A stretch of 23,346 nucleotides of DNA. Origin: a virus. Below the pieces are notes generated by a model. That model saw only the letters and a list, made by a program, of their open reading frames with translations, did no database searches and was not told the origin of the DNA. Location: the IMG/VR virus record IMGVR_UViG_3300020472_001653, positions 1 through 23,346 of that record, one strand, 5' to 3'. This document shows, one piece after another, positions 16,501 through 21,896 of the stretch (its first letter is position 1; each line of letters begins with the position of its first letter). Position numbers and translations under genes: made by a program.

Positions 16501-17716
16501 AGCTGAAATGGATGCGTTAATGATTTTAGGTATGAAAGGTATGTTACCGGATCAAAGTGATATAGCTGGCAGGCCGGGAGAAGCAGTATTTACTCAAAAC
16601 TGGAGTAATGCTATTGAGCATATAGCTAAAGCAAAGATGGTAATGGATTTTGTTACTTGGCAGTTGGTGGGTACAAGTGGTCAATCGGAAAGCTTGTCAA
16701 CAGGTGAGCCTTGGGGTTGGAATAATTTGTTACAACAAGGTATTGATATGGGTATGCCTCACGAAGAAGCTTTTGAGTACATGCTTGAAGAATCTAAAAG
16801 ACAGTTTGATGCAAACTTTGAAGTAATGTATCCGGGGTTAAGTAAAGATGATCCTTTCTATTGGGATGAATTGAATAGAGAGATAACAAAAATTGGTACA
16901 ACTACTGTAGGGGCAACAGAGAAAGTCACTATAGCCGCACTTCCATCTACAAAAGCGTCATGGGATTTTATACAGGAACATGGCGATTGGGTAATGGGAT
17001 CACCTTTGGTAAATACTTACTTTATTCCTAAAGGGGTAACTGAAGAAGAAACAACATTCCACAGATTTGCTTATGACTGGGCGTTAGCTGAAGGGTTACG
17101 TTGGGAAAGAACTAATGATGAAATAGCAATAGCTATATTAAGTATCGCTCCTTCAGTTACGTATTATGAGCAGAAAGAAGCTCATCTTCGACAGTTGAAT
17201 GTTTTCAGAAAAGCTAGAGATGATAATCGTATTAACAATATAAAACCTGATGTTTCTTGGGCAGATATGATTATGCAGGAAGAAGAGCGTTGGGATATAT
17301 GGGATCAAAACTTTAAAGACAAATACCCTATATGGGCTGAAGATGTTTTTGGTTTAGATTCTAATCGTAAACGATCTGAAACTATTGCAGAAATGCGCCG
17401 ATTGTTTACTCTCGACAATCTGGAAGAAGTTCCTGACGTTGTAAATCGTACCGATATTCTTAAAGGCATGAAGATAATCGTCGAATTAGATAACTTCCTT
17501 TCAGATCATGCTGGTCTTACTGGCAATAATAACAACGGTGTGTCATGGACATCTATTCGTAACAATCGTATGCTTGATTCATATAATACATTCCGTGGAT
17601 TAGCCGCAGGTAGACCGTGGCTTAATGAACTATTCTATAACTTGTTTATGCCTTTCATTGGTGAAGATTGGGTAATAAAGTTAGAAGAAGGCACATTAGA
17701 TTTAGGAGCTAAGTAG
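4514..17716 (+). CDS. Giant 4,400-residue polyvalent virion-type protein with SLOG, ASCH-like, AlkB and NADAR domains
   Basis: One uninterrupted frame of 13.2 kb, over half the window. Residues 1-35 are Gly/Arg-rich. Residues about 40-1570 are mostly helical, with Trp-rich and mildly hydrophobic stretches (about 187-206 and 460-487) and no family I recognise. Residues about 1575-1610 are proline-rich. SLOG lies at about 1788-1960, a likely ASCH/PUA-like domain at 1985-2116, AlkB at 2175-2402, NADAR at 2425-2547 and a second proline-rich linker at 2548-2580. The remaining 1,800 or so residues end in a block (about 3540-4400) with REPMFYWYF, SAIPFHFAHYQFLSRW and GPILGIPL motifs, which recall C-terminal regions of giant phage internal/polyvalent proteins (memory-based). 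Translation starts at the ATGA overlap; the Shine-Dalgarno is weak. Packaging in the virion and injection with DNA is inferred from context. Not a tape measure by composition, and no single-subunit RNA polymerase motifs were seen. Confidence 0.9.
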   Translation: MSWVEEEVWGGGPSRSGGGAGTRRRRTNPSGGSNDEAQITFNRRLRMLSDAGAGGLFQLDNDVILDLIMNDGITDVEMLEGFYGALDESHKSTAVDYLEGMGKESQRFFWNALPELTRNELNGFGYELPEKDKIDWWNPWDWKDYFDEEVGSEFRKAGINPLNPIDMITKPKQYFGSAVKSVAKAPWIIATGPMSLVGAAGSWVPRKTLELVHEGFKQGQRNLRGLALGLQDIEPAPQGVAPGGVVWHHMKQVAKPFAGIIKYRENTKYAETTWTDTVIAGIKDHLSDHGKTDPKDVDRLYEQLIYTFRYGDLSEGIFRYYLDENGGDQILARQQMEKWLSSGVLVSSGWEHAQKLASGNVVSYGGVHKEAVEELALQIPPYFGGARRDNFQVQVLGWNAFGFEGLEQKRPDAFVGYETQVYDEESREWIQGDKIIRGPEFYDGRDEALSHAGGYTRLASGVGLVFEILGSIAFDPTNHALTVIGKIRNARSAIRLTGKARLESYAKKIESEREAVSAIRALDELEGALDVGVPLGEAVAEAGMFSRLTKGIFNGTDGSRNSIKSILTPWARDGDTFFKNTSWWRKEELRSEGRKVDQIVKAFRDHEIYEAEQLRRHALGLPAWETPSPLVELTRQDSRFDTVIQLMEAWHKERKIAVGTQEVYMSQYLDDAGNVVSSKKIYADPSDINAPVRKPGLDEWDGWWDFLAQEAGFYTLSVGLNQRHPTAMFYPRLSWGGVLRNRALLGARTFQGWADSLVGLRSGVWVDSVMRHEAIGQRLLGDVVWGQLQATKTSSPAVKALTKDEIWSATVRPKYFEEHAGTLGKKWGLTTTEIDDLQALIFTQRKKINEELYKMYHSVVVKGDDIDDYVKATKDSFHALQNPETVQAIKDNWIHIDEFWQSHVSLHGVPRFSESGQLIFPPNWWKNWGRQGKAFAEKRRRGLLTSPGSVESEHLLRFPSEVTKTTTKTWDELYQSGIDIGKMRNNLNSSKITTPNELMTLLDTMGLKFVAEELKISVKTLKDFIKKDLHLYYAENKMYNAAGKLTDFGLAVAYQTMYKPMQWASFWFKKAPTKGTLDVGVYPGRSIEAWQKNIDQMAELKGLVDMGAMANMPTTVIDTYLSRFMFGTEGVRMNVVNEFLYDVMARSGGFAYGRKKALDIFREYASAPHHAYSNIGQDLFLGKSGLTVGAVIPAEAHAAQLTHLKLIPQWRQVGRMTQHMGLLRHLGYKFGIAQLDLFFQRFWRPKVLMKLGVAPRNFFDEAIQMGLRHGFGHQFDTRLAITAAGRVIKRDAYGQPVGTKVGDVLWTEQQIASGNRQAMLRKAAGVEPVASHNLSLLKFPSILLRKTLDVFQQGNKALYKKALNAAQLRAGEKWDNKPDWEKNDLIDGELVKLLPGGENSTFVSRALLHVQFLAEWKLRHSLLPESSIIIRSSPFDPSRSAKITAANKVLDMRGVSGETQREGVKHALNNPVVMESVTEDLMRPLAPYVDEATGTDLVIRNGGETDLRNVRYRLEMNPTKIETRFYTSINNPQEKLDGAIQQLHWLKDEPAAVDMGVELAHHVDEPLNSWFKNIIPPDYVPPWRKVGKPKPSDGFVKPPHISDIDVKSVDSGPSMQEVWDEFPSIWDELPSIHPATDPLKNIEGKVEIHLDFGILARQYKSIIESTVKIKGANTLALETLGYDARRFVEGLSELNLTAGHSSVPETFLNLINAERAKVGMAPKKAGDVLEEAEAFYLYSFEREVAKARLQHYEQTVTDVDLVKANEVALNQLGIGKSAALSDKVPLAHPVTRIISGGQSGADIAGLRAGRALQIETGGQAPASIDKEGKLRLSANKTKTKYGKIVQDPEMRELGLTAIEGEIPAQGDDAAWAEFYMKRTRANIDNSNGTVIFTQKGITSKGTERTIKYAKDQAEHVHKIFETDKLTAQHKKELLQWLKRHNIRTLNVAGPRQHIIEAKWVPKSPVMLRGKFGEGKVLKAADHVKSETLFDAVVSGERTALIAPKSTEVASETLRGMERDPELATGVSPLIEKGYKSGEAKMLPIDLQPGLLERFGEGQLMTIQSGENKVLVRVTSKKPADSYKSRELAQKLGYDYDTRAQDWGELTESHTVIEFELVAEDVAKTGASFESEVERFLTDALAGGARTYQPPAPDLTPAKQSDLRKNIETIESLGGQLDYYPQSIQDITFQNVDDVVEWSSPFGSHKPDVTVLGEVGTDYYYTGHHYHVIDEGKPVGTIIRSKGTGKKGSTKHVYIQGGWNPVIQDIKNQVQAITGYEFDVVIVQKYSSGDVDLGFHWDKETGTRPAQPEAIIASVNLGASRDFVFRPRTYVDKTGKRVAYPRGDDAYRETGKFAHRKEEHIPFALSDKDVFLMREGTQDAFEHSLIKGKGHEGPRINLTFRRRNPAVQKKKRGESATSFRGEATTNIYHGAGEGGILSNLATSSFTFRGKKFKTAEGAYQAWKSGTFVKGFQTADGKKVREIVNKKGKRLTTDKKTNVALMREILKAKHEQVPEFAEALNKAGVITHKGKFVTPFWETTFPQLLDELKVPTTPPAGFTPAPPKPPAFEPPQPPPPPDPSYGAAQQAYDKVTELGIRNHLREMYFNPPAVGEELQRIEQLIKNIKGTVGLSPQDEKFVRGLFKHEAGSGLVNSKGLAWLINRRINPDDLVGGKDLAPVLGRQLDKGKAEFTSVAGKDRLHSLMASDSRHGVQSPVLPGEIEVFLPQINGDAALHLGYVFDSSNGPMTIELKKALKGFLVKELGDEKLAIEALYTLDPVRNPHGTMRANAWLERSIPNGGHLLGQLISNNPVNNQPGSFIPLGKHTGIQQQTVVALAGSHNSKHAQGIARAIEQWNQWIYQTGARASQNVLDNVLNPTGPFMTLPVVRRKYSSREYNADQMFGREWGSSQAINVPRQGQGQDVSRPPSVFISGEKWADKKDVPLGFVEERSDGVPTGNWIPEDVTSSSSFQSTEIPGLETELEMLHSTFPKIPTSPEKLSTSINRREYIEEEIINLADSLFSLPNNSVVTYAFSPTASYGRWKGDLPSYDQFGFTLDRLVRIINEHGKSTTSTFAELEREIWEVLGDLPVGTEHFLSEAQKDLPYIGRVGGPKHEGIRRIFPEFEASALVPNKVLRANPIGDIAQFNPDILAPWRMSYEEMQWMHGENPIFRQGDSVEELARHNIVWREEEFLNYANPDEQFFPGAGLYKTKPQEMPVPREGGKAEVDDALFKADLKDIEFYMINKISGVSEKEIGEFLAWRKQQISEHMNSVDYAWPFYRNPQVREGDITPYEENWKTILRNPDPQEYPTSFAETAKELEARGIPIDPTAKERTATKTARIVKSKLREIKHSETPRSLWTWDSSRGTGVRPQDIGGFHKGIPILGVNPRSINPNDTETVMDSHNMIHVWRHKKTKEIKMLPDTAYNPVTKELNIPVGFTPKDYELIESFEAGSNSMNNFVEKQSRVIQNEMNHLLTTQDRVASTAGAEVNHPMLLELTDTPAGSTISETRLYPHINDALLPERVLNTMPAMAPKKGHGGRIMSGIKHIEKAFFGGYMHPVIKAGVREPMFYWYFSETFASKGKFVTEFYQHSPSAFKPLEKTLMEEPPKFLMPSRLSPHHKIADNGVEQFDIPELKKLIEVLRNERKADDMVSIFAGLIDDWRAGVKDKDILLKQIFDLPKGQVNIGNDYMLPDGTNLKGRHSLSRAYREGAIEDALMNRLHYDVDTVFDSKGIFYRVLPGNEEFFFHLKETSTQEKWELTTRNIMEWISQQASSYHAHVDFSALDAAKRMSHFIDNHAKRSFFQEMVGSAIPFHFAHYQFLSRWVKTVEHNPSAIPQLNWLLFAAQQTGYRYEDEKTGQMRIKIPFVETGVGIFLELMNDIPIIQKFLGSRFLSVFEDGVGFPERYILPGYDPDNLLELQIGPILGIPLTTASHIIGPQMLDEGLFGIGENLVMNRTFDEPLVDSIFGQLIPTTFLKPFAVAMNSIGGSDIADMYSKAEMDALMILGMKGMLPDQSDIAGRPGEAVFTQNWSNAIEHIAKAKMVMDFVTWQLVGTSGQSESLSTGEPWGWNNLLQQGIDMGMPHEEAFEYMLEESKRQFDANFEVMYPGLSKDDPFYWDELNREITKIGTTTVGATEKVTIAALPSTKASWDFIQEHGDWVMGSPLVNTYFIPKGVTEEETTFHRFAYDWALAEGLRWERTNDEIAIAILSIAPSVTYYEQKEAHLRQLNVFRKARDDNRINNIKPDVSWADMIMQEEERWDIWDQNFKDKYPIWAEDVFGLDSNRKRSETIAEMRRLFTLDNLEEVPDVVNRTDILKGMKIIVELDNFLSDHAGLTGNNNNGVSWTSIRNNRMLDSYNTFRGLAAGRPWLNELFYNLFMPFIGEDWVIKLEEGTLDLGAK
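9365..9406 (+). repeat. 21-bp tandem duplication inside the giant gene
   Basis: Two in-frame 21-bp units (9365-9385 and 9386-9406) encode VWDEFPS and IWDELPS, at residues about 1618-1631. They differ at only two bases, suggesting a fairly recent duplication. They lie in the probably flexible region just before the enzymatic domain cassette. Confidence 0.8.
9875..10395 (+). other. YpsA-type SLOG domain (formerly 'putative molybdenum carrier') within the giant protein
   Basis: Residues about 1788-1960 follow the family closely. The N-terminal nucleotide loop is IISGGQSGADIAGL (G1796, G1797, Q1798, D1802). The mid-domain strand is RTRANIDNSNGTVIFTQ (N1882, N1885, G1888, T1889), then a G-T-x-R-T-I segment, and the closing strand is RTLNVAGPR (1943-1951). 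SLOG domains are Rossmann-like folds that bind nucleotides; relatives bind NAD-derived signals or act on nucleotide conjugates. The ligand here cannot be read from the sequence, and the old molybdenum-carrier name should not be taken as a function. Recognition is from conserved motifs, with no gaps in the core. Confidence 0.92.
10400..10870 (+). other. Probable ASCH/PUA-like domain within the giant protein
   Basis: Residues about 1985-2116. The segment ETLFDAVVSGERTALIAPKS resembles the ASCH opening (F-x-x-I-x-x-G-x-K-T), with E1996-R1997-T1998 after the glycine. A later strand pair, GQLMTIQ then NKVLVRVTSKK, resembles the G-D-x-x-x-V / V-x-V-T core, and it closes with a beta strand VIEFELV. 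ASCH domains are small beta-barrels related to PUA that bind RNA, DNA or modified nucleotides. The match is by pattern only and weaker than for its neighbours; an unrelated beta-rich spacer domain is possible. It lies exactly between the SLOG and AlkB domains. Confidence 0.5.
11036..11720 (+). other. AlkB-type 2-oxoglutarate/Fe(II) dioxygenase domain within the giant protein
   Basis: Residues about 2175-2402. AlkB enzymes oxidatively remove methyl and other alkyl groups from bases in DNA or RNA using Fe(II), O2 and 2-oxoglutarate. The iron triad is present: H2295 and D2297 in the HxD motif (FHWDKE) and the distal H2382 (FEHSL). The 2-oxoglutarate arginines R2394 and R2400 sit in RINLTFR, the same spacing as the R-x-N-x-T-F-R signature of Escherichia coli AlkB. 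Upstream, WNPVIQDIK, QKYSSGDVDLGFH and IIASVNLGASRDFVFR match the substrate-side strands of the ALKBH2/3-like group. No catalytic residue is missing, so the domain should be active. Whether DNA or RNA is the substrate cannot be told. Confidence 0.95.
11786..12154 (+). other. NADAR (YbiA-like) domain within the giant protein
   Basis: Residues about 2425-2547. It opens with Y2427 and ILSNL (2435-2439), followed by F2444, the KTAEGAYQAWK helix with E2455, Q2459 and K2462, and a C-terminal FWETTFPQLLDEL. This is the order of the NADAR/DUF1768 family: an aromatic, LSN-(F/L), then E-x-x-(F/Y)-Q-x-x-K. Family members act on N-glycosidic bonds of nucleotide derivatives. Some are antitoxins that remove ADP-ribose from guanine in DNA modified by DarT-type toxins; YbiA cleaves reactive riboflavin-pathway intermediates. 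E2455 occupies the position of the presumed catalytic glutamate. At about 123 residues it is compact. It begins only 25 residues after the last AlkB motif. Confidence 0.9.
12155..12250 (+). other. Proline-rich linker closing the enzymatic cassette
   Basis: Residues about 2548-2579, with runs such as FEPPQPPPPPDPSYG. It marks the boundary between the NADAR domain and the C-terminal half. A shorter proline-rich stretch (IIPPDYVPPWRK, about 1575-1586, and PKPSDGFVKPP after it) lies well upstream of the SLOG domain. Such linkers suggest a flexibly tethered, independently folding module. Confidence 0.75.
12251..15120 (+). other. Unassigned region of the giant protein after the enzymatic cassette
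   Basis: Residues about 2580-3535. Mixed alpha/beta composition with several apparently separate globular segments: about 2590-2700 (SPQDEKFVRGLFKHEAGSG), 2720-2890 (GEIEVFLPQINGDAALHLGY, NPHGTMRANAWLERS), about 2990-3140 with the segment SYGRWKGDLPSYDQFGF, and 3360-3480 with WTWDSSRGTGVRP and HNMIHVWRHKKTKEI. I recognise none of them. No nuclease, protease, kinase or methylase signature was found. Confidence 0.6.
15121..17716 (+). other. C-terminal structural-type block of the giant protein
   Basis: Residues about 3536-4400. Landmarks are MHPVIKAGVREPMFYWYF (3555-3572), SAIPFHFAHYQFLSRW (3808-3823), GPILGIPL (3921-3928) and the Trp-rich end (about 4240-4395, with MPFIGEDW near the terminus). 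Long amphipathic and mildly hydrophobic helices alternate with short G/P turns. From memory, this order (an arginine-glutamate-proline aromatic motif, an 'F/I-P-F' helix, then 'GP-x-x-x-IP') recurs in the C-terminal ends of very large phage internal proteins. That makes it the likely structural core into which the enzymes were inserted. The family resemblance was not tested by alignment. Confidence 0.45.
17704..17708 (+). promoter_or_regulatory. Ribosome binding site for the PG-binding-like virion protein
   Basis: AGGAG 10 nt before the ATG at 17719, located in the last codons of the giant gene. It is one of the better Shine-Dalgarno sequences in the window and may allow the late cluster to be translated independently of the very long upstream frame. 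Confidence 0.6.
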
Positions 17717-17718
17717 TT

Positions 17719-19569
17719 ATGTTTGATGAATTCGGCGGCGGTGGTGGTACTACAAGTACCAGTATTCCGGGTAATGATTTCAATCCTGAAGATATGTTAC
17801 CAACAGATGATACAACTACTGTAGATAATTCAACTGTTGCTAGTACTCCACGCTTATCAACAATGATTTTAGCTCCTGATGAGCTACACAAAATTTATTT
17901 ACATAACACAGACCCCGAAGCGTCTTTTTTGAGAATGATTAATGTGATGTTGGATAACTATATTTATTATGTTCAGTTTTCTGGTGCCGCTCCTTTGCCT
18001 CCTGATTCTATATATGCGCCTGTTGATCCTTTAGGAATAAGCGGACAGTTCGCTGACATTCTAGGTCCGACTGGTGATGAAGAAGGGAAAGGTCGTTTTA
18101 GTGTTGAGGTTGTTGAGATTCGTTCTGAGGGAGGGCAAGAACTATTACGCAATTATCATTCGGCTGAAGCTTTTAAAGATGAAAACAATCAGGGAATATT
18201 ATATAAAGATTTAGATACTGATACACAAAGAGCAGAAGTTGATACTCTAATTGGCACTCGTTATGCAGGACATGAGTTCATGTTTTTAGCACCTGCTGAA
18301 GAACATCAAAAGTTCAGAGATCCAGCAATGCTTGATAAATACCCTGAAGGTGAACAGGAACAAATACCTATGGTTGGTATTTTCCCTTCATACGATGGCA
18401 CGAACATGGGTTATATATCAGACATAGAAGAAATGTTAGCTGGTGTGCCATTAGATCAGAGAAGTTTAGATTTTTATATGAGTAATCTTGAGATGGAAAG
18501 CCCTGATATATTTCGTGCTGTTCAAGCACAGCTTAGTGTTTTAGGTTTTTACAATACTGACGCTGGCGGTCCTGATTATGGGAATCCTAGAAGCAGAGAC
18601 AGGCAGGCGTTCCGTGGTTTTGTAGCCGACATTATGAATCAACGTATAAGAATACAGGATTATAATAGAAAGAATCCTTTAACTCCTGTGCCTATGACTG
18701 AGGTATCAGATTACTTAGATAACAGATTTTGGTCTATTATCGAAGAGAACAGTGCTGATTGGGGTATGAGTGTTGAGCGTGACAGTAACGGCAATATTGT
18801 TTCTATGAGTCCCATGCAAGGATTGCAATCGGATGTTGAAAGACAGATTGTGAATACTTTAAATACTGCATGGAAGGGAACAGGGAGAACAGTCGGGGAA
18901 AAAGAATTACTTACTATAGAAAAAGCTATGAACGAACTTTATGTCGCAGGAGAGATCGACCCAACACAGTATGAGACAGAAGGTTTCGCTGATTACATGA
19001 GGTTAGCTGATTCTTTCGGAGCGGAATATTACGGTGGTAAAGAAGGTTGGGAAAACAATATTCGTATAGGCATGTCAGGCAATAAAGACGAATATATACG
19101 AATGGCAAAAGCCGCAGGTGTATCTTATACTAAGCCACCAACAACAGGACCGGCAGGGCAGGGAGTAGACGATTCACCTAATGTTCAACAACGTAAAGAT
19201 GTGTTCAGATGGTTTTTTACAACATTATTAAATAAAAATAACGGCAACTTTGAAGCCGCTAGTCAAGAGTTTGCTAATACATTCGGCGCTCAAACATTCA
19301 GGTTGAATCAATATGATTCTAATTGGTTAGGTAATGTTGTGCAGAAGGCACAAACTCCTAATTCGTTTGGTCATGTTGCTGGTACTAGAACCTTTATGGA
19401 ACAATCAGAAGAAAGATTAGAAGCATTAAATGATGTAAGTAAACGTGTCCAAGTAGCCGCTGGTTTCGGAGATGTTAAATCAAATATGGCTCAAAAAGCC
19501 GCTAATGATGTGCTTGCCTCGTTTACTGCTATGGGTGGGAATCAAAGAAATAGAGGTACTAGAATATGA
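17719..19569 (+). CDS. Virion-type protein with a possible peptidoglycan-binding-like repeat
   Basis: A 616-residue protein starting MFDEFGGGGGTTSTS; the first 45 residues are Gly/Thr/Asp-rich and probably disordered. Residues about 253-310 read like a divergent PG_binding_1 domain: FRAVQAQLSVLGFYNTD, then an Asp/Gly loop, then SRDRQAFRGFV, resembling the usual AVQ-x-x-L-x-x-LG-x-Y ... T-x-x-A-x-x-x-F. A helical segment (about 370-430, with TGRTVGEKELLTIEKAMNEL) follows. The C-terminal 120 residues are Gln/Asn-rich helices. In actinophages I associate this order (PGB-like, then a helical '-GR-x-x-x-x-x-EL' segment) with internal or tail-associated proteins near a virion lysozyme, which fits the gene immediately downstream (4-nt ATGA overlap). 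The PGB match is tentative, and the protein has no enzymatic signature. Confidence 0.7.
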   Translation: MFDEFGGGGGTTSTSIPGNDFNPEDMLPTDDTTTVDNSTVASTPRLSTMILAPDELHKIYLHNTDPEASFLRMINVMLDNYIYYVQFSGAAPLPPDSIYAPVDPLGISGQFADILGPTGDEEGKGRFSVEVVEIRSEGGQELLRNYHSAEAFKDENNQGILYKDLDTDTQRAEVDTLIGTRYAGHEFMFLAPAEEHQKFRDPAMLDKYPEGEQEQIPMVGIFPSYDGTNMGYISDIEEMLAGVPLDQRSLDFYMSNLEMESPDIFRAVQAQLSVLGFYNTDAGGPDYGNPRSRDRQAFRGFVADIMNQRIRIQDYNRKNPLTPVPMTEVSDYLDNRFWSIIEENSADWGMSVERDSNGNIVSMSPMQGLQSDVERQIVNTLNTAWKGTGRTVGEKELLTIEKAMNELYVAGEIDPTQYETEGFADYMRLADSFGAEYYGGKEGWENNIRIGMSGNKDEYIRMAKAAGVSYTKPPTTGPAGQGVDDSPNVQQRKDVFRWFFTTLLNKNNGNFEAASQEFANTFGAQTFRLNQYDSNWLGNVVQKAQTPNSFGHVAGTRTFMEQSEERLEALNDVSKRVQVAAGFGDVKSNMAQKAANDVLASFTAMGGNQRNRGTRI

Positions 19570-20849
19570 GTTTCACTATGACTGGTATGAATGCACCGTT
19601 AATACCAGATGAAGCAAAAGAAGCAGTAGATATTCTTTATGATGTCGCTCAGTGGGCGTGGACAGGTGGTGAAGATACCCAATCCATACTCGAAGGGATG
19701 TGGCTTCCGTTTGGAAATAATTGTAATAAATGGCTTGGAGAAATGCAGAACAGATGTGTGCCTGTATTTGGTCAAATGGACCCAGAAGAGATTAATGAAA
19801 TGTGGGATTATCTTTATGGTATGCATGGTGATGAAGCATACAAAATGTTTAGTCCTTCAGGATCTAATCCATTAGAGGATGGTGTTGGTCTTTATGTAAT
19901 TTACGAAAATGAAGAAGCTCAACAAGAGGCACAAAAAATTATGCCGGAGTATGGTTTAAGTGCGCCGATTGCACCTGAATTAGTTACACCTATGGGCTTG
20001 TATTTAGATACTACTCCGTATGAAATTCCCGGTGTGGATACAAATAAATACAATAAGGGTAATACTGTAACTAAACGCAGGTATGACGCTATAAATGAAA
20101 CTTTTGAAAATATATATAGTCCTGTTTTTTATTCACCTGAATGGCGTACAGGTCAAGAGGGGACTAGATGGGAGCCGAAGGGAACGGAACCTGATGATGT
20201 AAAGCATATGTACCAGACTCGTGGTAATGTAGTGAACCCAGAATTACGTTACGCGGATTCACCTAAACGTGTTCAAGACCATCAACTAGGGCAAATGTCT
20301 AGTGATCTTGATTCTGTTCCACTCGATAAACAAGCTGAAGCTTTAGCTGTTGTTATTGCAAAACAAGAGAACAATATTGGTGGCAGGGAAGGCACTGATG
20401 CAGGTTATAAAACTAATTGGGGAATACCTGAGAAGCACTATGGCGCGTATCAATTCAGTCAAAGGAATTGGGATTATTGGAGTGAACAATTAACTGGTAA
20501 AAAAGTTGAAGGAGAACCTAGCGCAGATATGCAAGACGCTGTAGCCACACTTAAATTTAAAACTTTATTAAAACAGTATCATGGTGATATTGGTGCTGTA
20601 GCGGCTGAACATTATTCAGGTGATCCAGCTAAACGTCAATTCTATGATAAGGGATTAGATTATGCTAGAGTTTCGCCTGAAAGCGAGCATCCAACAATGA
20701 TGGAATATGTATCTTATATTAACCGTGCGTATGCTAATTATCTTTTAACAGGTGAAATAGAAAAAGGTGAAAATATAAATTCTCCTACTGGTTCTGGATA
20801 TGCGCGTACTAAAGATGAACGTCTAGCTAACAAAACACCGGAGTATTAA
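19566..20849 (+). CDS. Virion-associated lysozyme / lytic transglycosylase-like protein
   Basis: A 427-residue protein. Residues 1-250 have no recognised domain, though Cys53 and Cys64 could form a disulfide. Residues about 255-395 look like a lysozyme-fold muramidase/transglycosylase: a helix with AVVIAKQENNIGG, where E268 is the candidate catalytic glutamate; a loop with HYGAYQFSQRNWDYW (291-305), like the G-x-YQF-x-x-x-x-W of SLT/Rpf-type enzymes; and a helix with LLKQYHGDIGAVAAEHYSG (334-352), like the N-x-A-x-x-Y-N-x-G end of this fold. It probably opens peptidoglycan locally during DNA entry rather than causing lysis: there is no signal peptide, no holin neighbour, and it sits inside the structural cluster. 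The start is an ATGA overlap with AGAGG about 9 nt upstream. Distinction between hydrolase and transglycosylase is not possible from sequence alone. Confidence 0.75.
   Translation: MSFTMTGMNAPLIPDEAKEAVDILYDVAQWAWTGGEDTQSILEGMWLPFGNNCNKWLGEMQNRCVPVFGQMDPEEINEMWDYLYGMHGDEAYKMFSPSGSNPLEDGVGLYVIYENEEAQQEAQKIMPEYGLSAPIAPELVTPMGLYLDTTPYEIPGVDTNKYNKGNTVTKRRYDAINETFENIYSPVFYSPEWRTGQEGTRWEPKGTEPDDVKHMYQTRGNVVNPELRYADSPKRVQDHQLGQMSSDLDSVPLDKQAEALAVVIAKQENNIGGREGTDAGYKTNWGIPEKHYGAYQFSQRNWDYWSEQLTGKKVEGEPSADMQDAVATLKFKTLLKQYHGDIGAVAAEHYSGDPAKRQFYDKGLDYARVSPESEHPTMMEYVSYINRAYANYLLTGEIEKGENINSPTGSGYARTKDERLANKTPEY
20840..20843 (+). promoter_or_regulatory. Ribosome binding site for the 348-residue helical protein
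   Basis: GGAG 6 nt before the ATG at 20850. It supports the start that directly abuts the preceding TAA. Confidence 0.55.
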
Positions 20850-21896
20850 ATGGCACTTCCTCCTATATCAAACGAAGCAATAGAAATTCTTGAGGAGTCA
20901 AAAGACTGGTGGTTTAAAGAGTTCACAGAAAAATTCCCATCTTGGGCTAGTATTATCCGTGGGGATACCGAGTTGTTTGGAATAATGGCTGAATGGTGGG
21001 CGAAAAACGAGGCACATGCCAACGACGGAACACCGTATCAAGACTTGTATGACTCGTTAATGAATGCGCTTACAGGAAGCCAATGGTATCTTACACAGCC
21101 AGATAAACTTCGTGATGCTTTAATATTAGAAGCAACTGACCCTGCGACATATCAGTACAACCTTGACGAGAATATTAGATATGCGATGGATGCTACAGAT
21201 ACTATGTTGGGTGCAACTTTCAACGATAATTTCTATATGTCATTAGCTAAAAAAGCTTTACAAAACGATTGGTCAGATGAAAGGTTTAGAAGAGAGCTTG
21301 TCAAAGAGGCACGTTCAGGCAAGTGGACTAAATCTGCTCCATCATCGGGGCGTATTAAACAAAGCCATGACACAATTATGAATTACGCACAACAAATGTT
21401 AGTACCTTTAGGTGGTCAAGCTTGGGATCTTGCTTGGCAGATTGCTGAAGGCACTAGAGATATTGATGATGCAAAAGATTTTGTGCAAGGATTAGCAGAA
21501 TCCAGATATGGACAATGGCTTGATGTGCGTGGTTTGACTGAAAGAGGTATGACACTGGGAGATGTTGTCGAAGATCAAAAAAATGTAATTGCTGACACGT
21601 TAGAATTAAATCCTGAAGATGTTCATATGTGGAAAATGCCTATTGATACATTATTTGTAGAAGGATCTGCTGGAACACTTACTGATTTGAGCCTTCCAGA
21701 AGCAGGTTCAGATTCGGGTATCAATTTAACAGAAGATTTAGTTCAAGGAGAAGACGTTAGAAGTAGAAGGCTCATGTCAACAGATGATGCTAGAGAATGG
21801 GCTAAGTCTCGCCCAAGATACCAAACAACAAGAAGCTTTAGAGATGGAATATTAGGACTTAGTGGAGCGCTGGCTCAAACAATGGGACGACGATAA
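20850..21896 (+). CDS. Helical virion-type protein of an actinophage-like family
   Basis: A 348-residue, mostly helical protein without catalytic motifs, signal peptide or membrane segment. Landmarks in order are TGSQWYLTQPDKLRDALILE (about 74-93), ATDPATYQYNLDE, YAQQMLVPLGGQAWDLAWQI (about 174-193), LAESRYGQWLD, a DTLELNPEDVHMW segment and, near the end, REWAKSRPRYQTTRSFRDGI. From memory this series (a W-Y/F-T-T segment, A-SDPA-x-A, a 'Y-L-VPLSD' helix, 'LEINPD', then 'R-Y-x-x-T-x-x-AR') recurs in structural proteins encoded near the virion lysozyme of actinobacteriophages. Their molecular role is unknown to me, though a place in the internal core or tail is likely. It abuts the lysozyme-like gene and its stop overlaps the next start (TAATG). 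Confidence 0.7.
   Translation: MALPPISNEAIEILEESKDWWFKEFTEKFPSWASIIRGDTELFGIMAEWWAKNEAHANDGTPYQDLYDSLMNALTGSQWYLTQPDKLRDALILEATDPATYQYNLDENIRYAMDATDTMLGATFNDNFYMSLAKKALQNDWSDERFRRELVKEARSGKWTKSAPSSGRIKQSHDTIMNYAQQMLVPLGGQAWDLAWQIAEGTRDIDDAKDFVQGLAESRYGQWLDVRGLTERGMTLGDVVEDQKNVIADTLELNPEDVHMWKMPIDTLFVEGSAGTLTDLSLPEAGSDSGINLTEDLVQGEDVRSRRLMSTDDAREWAKSRPRYQTTRSFRDGILGLSGALAQTMGRR

Noticed and set aside
4514-17716. Giant protein as a virion RNA polymerase (N4-like)
   Set aside because: The size fits, but I could not find the T7/N4-type catalytic motifs (the aspartates of motifs A and C or the R-x-x-x-K helix) anywhere in the frame.
4514-17716. Giant protein as a tail tape measure
   Set aside because: Tape measures are long, low-complexity helices with hydrophobic segments. 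This protein is Trp/Pro-rich, holds several globular enzymatic domains and lies directly behind the portal.
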